5,931 bases of DNA from Clostridia bacterium (GTDB lineage: Bacteria; Bacillota_A; Clostridia; Oscillospirales; CAG-382), in contig JAGACN010000023.1 in assembly GCA_017614095.1 (NCBI GenBank), positions 1 through 5,931 of the forward strand, in the 5' to 3' direction. The position numbers were made by a program, and so were the translations under genes. Within the stretch, counting starts at the first letter, position 1; each line of letters begins with the position of its first letter. The notes beneath the pieces were generated by a model. The model was not told the DNA's origin and searched no databases. It saw only the letters and a list, made by a program, of their open reading frames with translations. Shown in pieces: positions 1-3,549 of the stretch.

Positions 1-1267
1 AGGGTGCCGAAGCGACCGGATCCGCGTCTCCGTACCGGTCCGCAAGCAAATAGGGCTCTGCTCCTCTGCCGTACACGGCGAGCGTGGAAGCCGCGTATCC
101 GGGCGTCAGCACGTTCGTTTCCTCATTGTAGTGCGGGCTGCCGAGGATGTACGGGACTTCGGACACAATCCGTCCGTAGTCCTCCTGCACACGGATCTCT
201 GTGGCCAATGCCAGATTGGCCAGCCGGTCGCCCTCCAACAGGCCGATGCCGTTCAGGCTCCCAGATTTTCCGATTGCATTCCCGTCCAGTTTTTCCGCCG
301 TCCGGGCGGAGACGTCGAAAAGAAACGTTCCGTAGGAAAGCGTGCGTTCCGCATTGGTCAGTGCGTACAGGCAGTAGCGCGGATCGGTTCCGTACTCCAA
401 TACGTGAACAGTCGGATAGGTATACCGGGCAAGCGCCTTCCGGACCCGGCTGACGTCCCATTCCGTTTCCGCCAGTTCGAGGCCCTCGACCGTCGGCTGT
501 ACCCCGGACGCGAAAAACGCCAGGACGGAAGGACGGTTCAGATGCTCGTACAGGGAACGGTATTCCTCATCGATCATCGCGGCCAGGACGGCATCGTTGG
601 AAATCAGGCCGCTTTCGATTGCCAGCCGGATGCAGGCGTCCAGGTATTCCGGCGTCGTGCAGACGGACTCGCGGATCCGGCAGGAGAGGCAGACAATCTC
701 GTCGTTCCGAACGTCGTACCAGACGCCGTCACAGCCGGCATGCTCGCCCTCGCTCAGTTCCACACGGATGAGATCGGTACCGGAAAACGCGGAGATCCGG
801 GTGTCAGGCTGTATGGAAACGGTCACGTTCGTGCCGGCGGAGCCGGCCGTTCCTTCGTCCGCTTCCTCCGGAACCGTTTCCGGAGTACCGGAAACGGCGG
901 ACAGCAGCTTCATCGCCGAATCCGGACGCGCGGAGGCACACAAGGTCATAGGATTGTTCCGGTATACCAGCGTCGTCACGTGCAGTTTCCCGGACTTCCA
1001 GGGCGTCAGAGCAAGCACTTCCCCTTCTCCGCCGCTGCCGGATTCCGCCGGCTGCGACGAATCCGTTCCCAAAGGGGTGTCCCGTTCATAGAGGAACAGA
1101 CCGGTCAGCGACCCCGCGAGCAGCGCAACCGCCACCAGGGTCGCGATCAGCGGGATCAGCCATTTCCGCCTGCCTGCTTTCGGTCCGTTCCCGTCCGTCA
1201 GTTCCGCGACCAGCCGCTCGTCCAGGTGCGCCGTCGCGTCAAAAATTGTTCTTTCTCTGTTGTCCAT
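1..1267 (-). CDS. One-pass membrane protein, probable anti-sigma/sensor partner of the upstream sigma-like regulator (C-terminus off window)
   Basis: The frame stays open from an ATG at 1267 to the left edge: 422 residues with no stop, so the C-terminus is missing. Residues 1-35 are a short charged cytosolic segment (IFDATAHLDERLVAEL at 8-23), 36-60 are one hydrophobic transmembrane helix after a basic RRK, 62-85 are a Ser/Gly/Glu linker, and the rest is a large extracytoplasmic domain. Cysteines lie at 110, 179, 193, 196, 203 and 212, including a CLSC pair. The start overlaps the stop of the sigma-like gene (TGATG), and a GGAGGG ribosome binding site at 1279-1274 lies inside that gene, so translation is probably coupled. 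From memory, many clostridial proteins with an N-terminal DAxxxLD(D/E)-type segment and one transmembrane helix sit behind sigma or XRE/sigma genes. The inferred role is to hold the partner at the membrane and respond to an outside signal. The extracytoplasmic fold is not recognised. The reading frame is well supported; the function is moderately so. Confidence 0.8.
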   Translation of the reverse strand, partial: MDNRERTIFDATAHLDERLVAELTDGNGPKAGRRKWLIPLIATLVAVALLAGSLTGLFLYERDTPLGTDSSQPAESGSGGEGEVLALTPWKSGKLHVTTLVYRNNPMTLCASARPDSAMKLLSAVSGTPETVPEEADEGTAGSAGTNVTVSIQPDTRISAFSGTDLIRVELSEGEHAGCDGVWYDVRNDEIVCLSCRIRESVCTTPEYLDACIRLAIESGLISNDAVLAAMIDEEYRSLYEHLNRPSVLAFFASGVQPTVEGLELAETEWDVSRVRKALARYTYPTVHVLEYGTDPRYCLYALTNAERTLSYGTFLFDVSARTAEKLDGNAIGKSGSLNGIGLLEGDRLANLALATEIRVQEDYGRIVSEVPYILGSPHYNEETNVLTPGYAASTLAVYGRGAEPYLLADRYGDADPVASAP

Positions 1268-1716
1268 CACTTACCCTCCAGAAGGAACCGGATCAGCTTT
1301 TTCCGGATTTTCGACAACCGGCTCCGGACGTGGTTCTCCCGGATGCCGATACGGTCTGCCAGAGCGGAAACCGACTCCAGCAAATAATATCTGCGTACGA
1401 ACAGTTCGGCATCGTCCCGGCGGATCGAACGCAGGAACCGGTTCATCCGTTCGGACAGATTCGATTCACTCAGATCCGTTCCGTCCGGAAGGCAGCCGGA
1501 AAGCTCCGCCACGATGTACCGGTCTCTCTCCAGAATGTTGTCGGCCGGAATACCGTATATGCCGGCGATCCGCTCGATCATGGCATAATCCGGTCGCCGC
1601 GCTCCAGTCTCCCACTTGGAAACGAGATCTTTGGAGACAAACAGCATGCCGGCAAGCGTTTCCTGTGAGATGCCGCGCTCACGGCGCAGACGCGCAAGGA
1701 CGTTTCCGATCTCCAT
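1267..1716 (-). CDS. XRE helix-turn-helix fused to a sigma-70 region-4-like domain (atypical sigma-like regulator)
   Basis: This 149-residue protein has two DNA-binding modules. Residues 5-60 match an XRE/HTH_3 domain (LRRERGISQETLAGML, then SKWETGARRPD, and IAGIYGIPADNIL). Residues 88-145 look like sigma-70 region 4 of ECF factors: a helix RMNRFLRSIRRDDAELFVRRYY, then SVSALADRIGIRENHVRSRL and a basic SKIRKKL tail. There is no room for sigma region 2, so it cannot open -10 DNA as a normal ECF factor does. The start is set by AAAGGAGG at 1731-1724, seven bases before the ATG, and a strong promoter lies just upstream. The gene overlaps the membrane protein behind it by one base. Known XRE proteins bind operators and region 4 contacts -35 DNA and core polymerase. 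I infer that XRE supplies promoter specificity and the C-terminus recruits polymerase, with the membrane partner as regulator. A plain XRE regulator with a dimerising tail is the alternative. Confidence 0.88.
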   Translation of the reverse strand: MEIGNVLARLRRERGISQETLAGMLFVSKDLVSKWETGARRPDYAMIERIAGIYGIPADNILERDRYIVAELSGCLPDGTDLSESNLSERMNRFLRSIRRDDAELFVRRYYLLESVSALADRIGIRENHVRSRLSKIRKKLIRFLLEGK

Positions 1717-1745
1717 GCCATTGCCTCCTTTCGCTGTTTGCTGTC

Positions 1746-1774
1746 ATTATACATCGCTCCGGCGATGCTGTAAA
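1746..1774 (-). promoter_or_regulatory. Sigma-A-type promoter of the sigma-like/membrane protein operon
   Basis: On the minus strand TTTACA (1774-1769, one mismatch to TTGACA) is followed by exactly 17 bp and then a perfect TATAAT (1751-1746). Transcription would start near 1739, about eight bases before the ribosome binding site at 1731, giving a 5' leader of about 23 bases. It is the best promoter in the window. Its match to the housekeeping consensus means the operon does not depend solely on its own product for expression. Confidence 0.8.
1752..1767. promoter_or_regulatory. Perfect inverted repeat filling the promoter spacer (candidate operator)
   Basis: CATCGC-TCCG-GCGATG is a perfect 6-bp inverted repeat with a 4-base gap. 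It occupies 16 of the 17 spacer bases between the -35 and -10 boxes of the promoter at 1746-1774. A dimeric repressor bound here would block polymerase. The XRE domain of the adjacent gene or the XRE protein at 1928-2374 is the natural candidate. Binding is inferred; the symmetry and position are seen directly. Confidence 0.5.
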
Positions 1775-1788
1775 TGGACAATTCGCAC

Positions 1789-1801
1789 CCGCACAGTGCG
1801 G
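1789..1801. repeat. Odd-length palindrome upstream of the -35 box
   Basis: CCGCAC-A-GTGCGG is a perfect inverted repeat with 6-bp arms around one central base. Its edge lies 14 bp upstream of the -35 box of the sigma-like operon (1774). The position would suit an activator or an auxiliary operator site. Short GC-rich palindromes arise readily in this GC-rich DNA, so the functional reading is weak. Confidence 0.3.
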
Positions 1802-1818
1802 ATTCGAACAGTAGTGCC

Positions 1819-1832
1819 TTTTCGATCGAAAA
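1819..1832. repeat. 14-bp perfect palindrome overlapping the terminator T-tract
   Basis: TTTTCGATCGAAAA is a perfect 14-bp palindrome. Its right part shares bases with the T-tract of the terminator at 1829-1858, and it lies 45 bp upstream of the -35 box of the sigma-like operon. It may be a by-product of the T-tract or a distal protein-binding site; the sequence does not decide. Confidence 0.3.
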
Positions 1833-1858
1833 AGCGCCTCGCAGGTCGCGGGCGCTTT
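1829..1858 (-). terminator. Intrinsic terminator of the XRE gene (1928-2374)
   Basis: Read on the minus strand, AAAGCGCC (1858-1851) pairs with GGCGCTTT (1838-1831). An inner CGC/GCG pairing closes the loop after a one-base bulge, and the stem runs into TTTTT (1833-1829). It lies about 70 bases after the XRE stop codon and ends transcription before the next promoter at 1774-1746. The plus strand also shows a short CTTTCTT run after the stem, but no plus-strand gene ends here. Confidence 0.72.
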
Positions 1859-1880
1859 CTTCTCGGGATTCCTCAGCTGG

Positions 1881-1926
1881 CCGGTTCCGGTCACCGTGCG
1901 GGAAAAACCGCACGGACCGGAAACCG
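1881..1926 (-). repeat. Long interrupted hairpin directly after the XRE stop codon
   Basis: The core is CCGTGCGG (1894-1901) and CCGCACGG (1908-1915), a perfect 8-bp stem with a GAAAAA loop on the plus strand. It is extended by CCGGT (1887-1891) with ACCGG (1916-1920) after a two-base bulge, then by CGGTT (1882-1886) with AACCG (1922-1926) after a one-base bulge. About 18 bp pair in total. The outer end is one base from the stop codon at 1928. On the minus strand no T-run follows the stem, so it is not a classical terminator. An mRNA 3'-stabilising stem, a partial terminator or a protein-binding site are the options. Confidence 0.6.
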
Positions 1927-1927
1927 T

Positions 1928-2374
1928 TCAGTCACCGTCTTTTTTCGACGTCAAAGCGTCGATCACGTTGCCGATCAGGTTCCCGGCCAGCGCGCTCGCG
2001 CCTTCGCCCTTCAACAGTTTTAAAGCGTCCTTTTTCGTCTGCGCGTCCGCTTGCCTGTAGGCTTCCACCAGCTTTTTTTCCGTCGCGGTCACTTTCATAG
2101 AGACCGTCAGCGCGTTGGCGGGCGGCTTCGCCGAGCCGGAAGCGGAGGAGGATCCTTTCGACGCGTCCAGCAGGGATTTCTGCGTCACGCCGGTCGCCTT
2201 CGCGATCTGTTTGAGCTGATCGGTCGTGAGTTCCTTTTCGCCCCGTTCGGCTTTTCCGATATCCGAAGCAGAGCAGTTCTTGATTTTCCGGGCAAGCTGC
2301 TCCTGAGTAAGTCCTTTGTCCAGCCGCGCGCTCTTGATCAGAGCGCCGACCTTGCGCATGGCCGCTACTGTCAT
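1928..2374 (-). CDS. XRE-family transcriptional regulator
   Basis: This 148-residue cytosolic DNA-binding protein has an XRE/HTH_3 domain at about residues 7-66: KVGALIKSARLDKGLTQEQL, then SDIGKAERGEKELT and LKQIAKATGVTQKSLLD. A Ser-rich hinge (74-88) follows. The C-terminal helical part (96-142, TEKKLVEAYRQADAQTKKDALKLL) resembles the short tail seen in many XRE proteins and may dimerise. The start at 2374 has no good ribosome binding site of its own. Met6 (codon at 2359) is an alternative but has none either. A strong AAGGAG lies at 2423-2418 and instead fits a tiny leader ORF whose stop overlaps this ATG. The gene is transcribed away from the hydrolase operon and ends in two hairpins, so it is probably monocistronic. 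I infer control of itself and perhaps of the divergent operon; the ligand is unknown. Confidence 0.88.
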   Translation of the reverse strand: MTVAAMRKVGALIKSARLDKGLTQEQLARKIKNCSASDIGKAERGEKELTTDQLKQIAKATGVTQKSLLDASKGSSSASGSAKPPANALTVSMKVTATEKKLVEAYRQADAQTKKDALKLLKGEGASALAGNLIGNVIDALTSKKDGD

Positions 2375-2412
2375 AACGGTCTCGTTTCACATTTTGTCCG
2401 TTTCATTTTCAA
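2371..2412 (-). CDS. Possible 13-codon leader ORF overlapping the XRE start
   Basis: TTG at 2412 (or ATG at 2406) opens a frame that ends in TGA at 2373-2371. That stop overlaps the ATG of the XRE gene in the form ATGA. The peptide would be MKMKRTKCETRPL or the 11-residue version from the ATG. AAGGAG at 2423-2418 lies five bases before the TTG and is a better ribosome binding site than anything in front of the XRE ATG. This suggests translational coupling. Against it, the best promoter here (2433-2405) would start transcription inside or after this ORF, and I found no better promoter upstream. The call is speculative. Confidence 0.25.
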   Translation of the reverse strand: MKMKRTKCETRPL

Positions 2413-2433
2413 GATTTCTCCTTCCGCTGTCAA
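2405..2433 (-). promoter_or_regulatory. Candidate promoter of the XRE gene
   Basis: On the minus strand a perfect TTGACA (2433-2428) is followed by 17 bp and GAAAAT (2410-2405, four of six consensus bases). Transcription would start near 2398, leaving a leader of about 24 bases. The -35 box lies in the centre of an imperfectly significant inverted repeat, TTCCG-N7-CGGAA (2422-2438), a possible autorepression site. CGGAA/TTCCG words are frequent in this window, so the repeat alone is weak evidence. Confidence 0.5.
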
Positions 2434-2440
2434 CGGAATC

Positions 2441-2466
2441 CGGAAAAAAGAACGATCTTTTTTTCG
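2441..2466. repeat. AT-rich hairpin between the divergent promoters
   Basis: CGGAAAAAAGA (2441-2451) pairs with TCTTTTTTTCG (2456-2466) around an ACGA loop; all pairs are Watson-Crick except one G-T. It lies between the minus-strand -35 box at 2428-2433 and the plus-strand -35 box at 2498-2503. The A/T runs would bend DNA, and T-runs are present on both strands. It could separate the two promoters or be a regulator-binding site. No gene ends nearby that would need a terminator here. Confidence 0.45.
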
Positions 2467-2497
2467 ACTTTTCGGCAAAAAACCTTTTGCAAACGGG

Positions 2498-2526
2498 TTG
2501 CATTTGCCACATCGAAATGGTAAAAT
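2498..2526 (+). promoter_or_regulatory. Candidate promoter of the hydrolase operon
   Basis: TTGCAT (2498-2503) is followed by exactly 17 bp and TAAAAT (2521-2526, five of six consensus bases). The -35 box is weak, which suits a regulated promoter. The start would be near 2533, giving a leader of about 57 bases before the ATG at 2590. An inverted repeat TGCAA-ACGGG-TTGCA (2488-2502) covers most of the -35 box and could be an operator. A GC stem, GCCGGG (2546-2551) with CCCGGC (2557-2562), lies in the predicted leader. Confidence 0.5.
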
Positions 2527-2576
2527 ATCCGAAAAGAACCGTCGCGCCGGGGGTTGCCCGGCCCGGCTCCATCCGG

Positions 2577-2582
2577 AAAGGA
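2577..2582 (+). promoter_or_regulatory. Ribosome binding site that sets the hydrolase start
   Basis: AAAGGA lies seven bases before the ATG at 2590. The longer in-frame alternative, a TTG at 2554, falls in the loop of a GC hairpin and has no matching site, so the ATG is preferred. Confidence 0.65.
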
Positions 2583-2589
2583 AACAGAC

Positions 2590-3549
2590 ATGTGCCTCGT
2601 CTCCTATTTTTCATTTAAAGCCGTTTTCGGCCGGAAGCATCCGCCGTTAACGACCGCCGCCGGCAAGAAAAAAACGGCCGTCTCCTCCGCCGCGGACAAC
2701 ATGATGGGTCCGCATTACGAGGAATACAAGGAATACTTAAAAAGCCTCGGCAAGATCGCGGACGAATACCCCTTCGAAGTGCTGTCCGTCACGGCGCCCG
2801 ACGGGCTGAAACTGGTCGGACATCTCTACCGGATCCCGGACGGAAAGTCCCGCAAGACCGCCGTCCTCGTGCACGGCTACGGCTCCCACGGGCTGATCGC
2901 CTTCCACGCCATCGGCCGCGAGTTCATCCGGCGCGGATACAATCTGTTCCTCCCGGACAACCGGGGATGCGGCGAAAGCGAAGGCAACTGGACGGCGTTC
3001 GGCCAGCTGGAAAAAGACGACCTGACCGTCTGGATGAACGAACTGACCGCGCGCTTTCCGGACGACGCCTTCGTCATTCACGGCAACTCACTCGGCGCCA
3101 CCGCCGTCTGTATGGCTTCGGACAAGACCTTCCCGCATCAAGTGAAGGCACTGTCGGAGGACTGCGGATTCGTGTCCACCCGCGAGCAGCTCGCGCACAT
3201 CTGCGACCTGAACCATATTCCGAAATTCCTGATCACCACGATGGAGCCCTGGTTCAAGCATTACAACCATACCGACTACTCGACCCATACGGCTCTCGAA
3301 GCCGTCTCGCACGCGACACTGCCGATCTTCTTCGCGCATGGCAAGGAAGACCGGTACGTCCCGCCCGAAAACGCCGAGCGTATGTTCGATATCTGTCCGA
3401 CGGACAAGCAGCTGCTTCTCTTGGACGGCCGCGCGCATGGTCAGGCGTGCATGGCCGAGAACGACTATTACGACCCGCTGTTCGCGTTTCTGGACCGCTA
3501 TTGCGTGCCGGACGGCGAACCGGCATCCGAAGGAGGTACTCCGTCATGA
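2590..3549 (+). CDS. Alpha/beta hydrolase, YqkD-like serine hydrolase
   Basis: From the ATG at 2590 this is a 319-residue hydrolase, probably cytosolic, with no clear signal peptide (the first 20 residues are mildly hydrophobic). The core order is complete: HGYG at 95-98 (oxyanion region), DNRGCGESEG at 123-132, nucleophile elbow GNSLG with Ser167, EDCGF at 190-194, acid Asp254 in HGKEDRYVPP, and His283 in GRAHGQ. These are the landmarks of the alpha/beta hydrolases around Bacillus YqkD, which are thought to cleave esters or similar bonds but mostly lack known substrates. Length fits that group. Residues 39-63 (MGPHYEEYKEYLKSLG onwards) resemble the pre-domain helix of these proteins. It is the first gene of a three-gene operon; its TGA overlaps the next ATG (ATGA). 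The substrate cannot be read from the sequence. A link to the surface protein encoded next is inference from coupling only. Confidence 0.88.
   Translation: MCLVSYFSFKAVFGRKHPPLTTAAGKKKTAVSSAADNMMGPHYEEYKEYLKSLGKIADEYPFEVLSVTAPDGLKLVGHLYRIPDGKSRKTAVLVHGYGSHGLIAFHAIGREFIRRGYNLFLPDNRGCGESEGNWTAFGQLEKDDLTVWMNELTARFPDDAFVIHGNSLGATAVCMASDKTFPHQVKALSEDCGFVSTREQLAHICDLNHIPKFLITTMEPWFKHYNHTDYSTHTALEAVSHATLPIFFAHGKEDRYVPPENAERMFDICPTDKQLLLLDGRAHGQACMAENDYYDPLFAFLDRYCVPDGEPASEGGTPS

Noticed and set aside
131..1387. Long plus-strand open frame (418 codons) opposite the membrane-protein gene
   Set aside because: Its product is Arg/Gln-rich without domain pattern, and it crosses two genes on the other strand. 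The minus-strand frame gives a coherent transmembrane protein with a ribosome binding site and coupling.
1717..1927. A small RNA or riboswitch between the two minus-strand transcription units
   Set aside because: No known riboswitch core was recognised. The structures are explained as well by a terminator plus operator-like repeats, and the predicted 5' leader of the sigma-like operon is only about 23 bases.
2554..2589. TTG start 12 codons upstream for the hydrolase
   Set aside because: It lies in the loop of a GC hairpin without a fitting ribosome binding site, and the added residues match nothing in the family. The ATG at 2590 has AAAGGA at good spacing.
2967..3545. Upstream extension of the surface-protein frame through the hydrolase gene
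   Set aside because: The frame is open by chance. The signal peptide and the AGGAGGT site place the real start at 3546.
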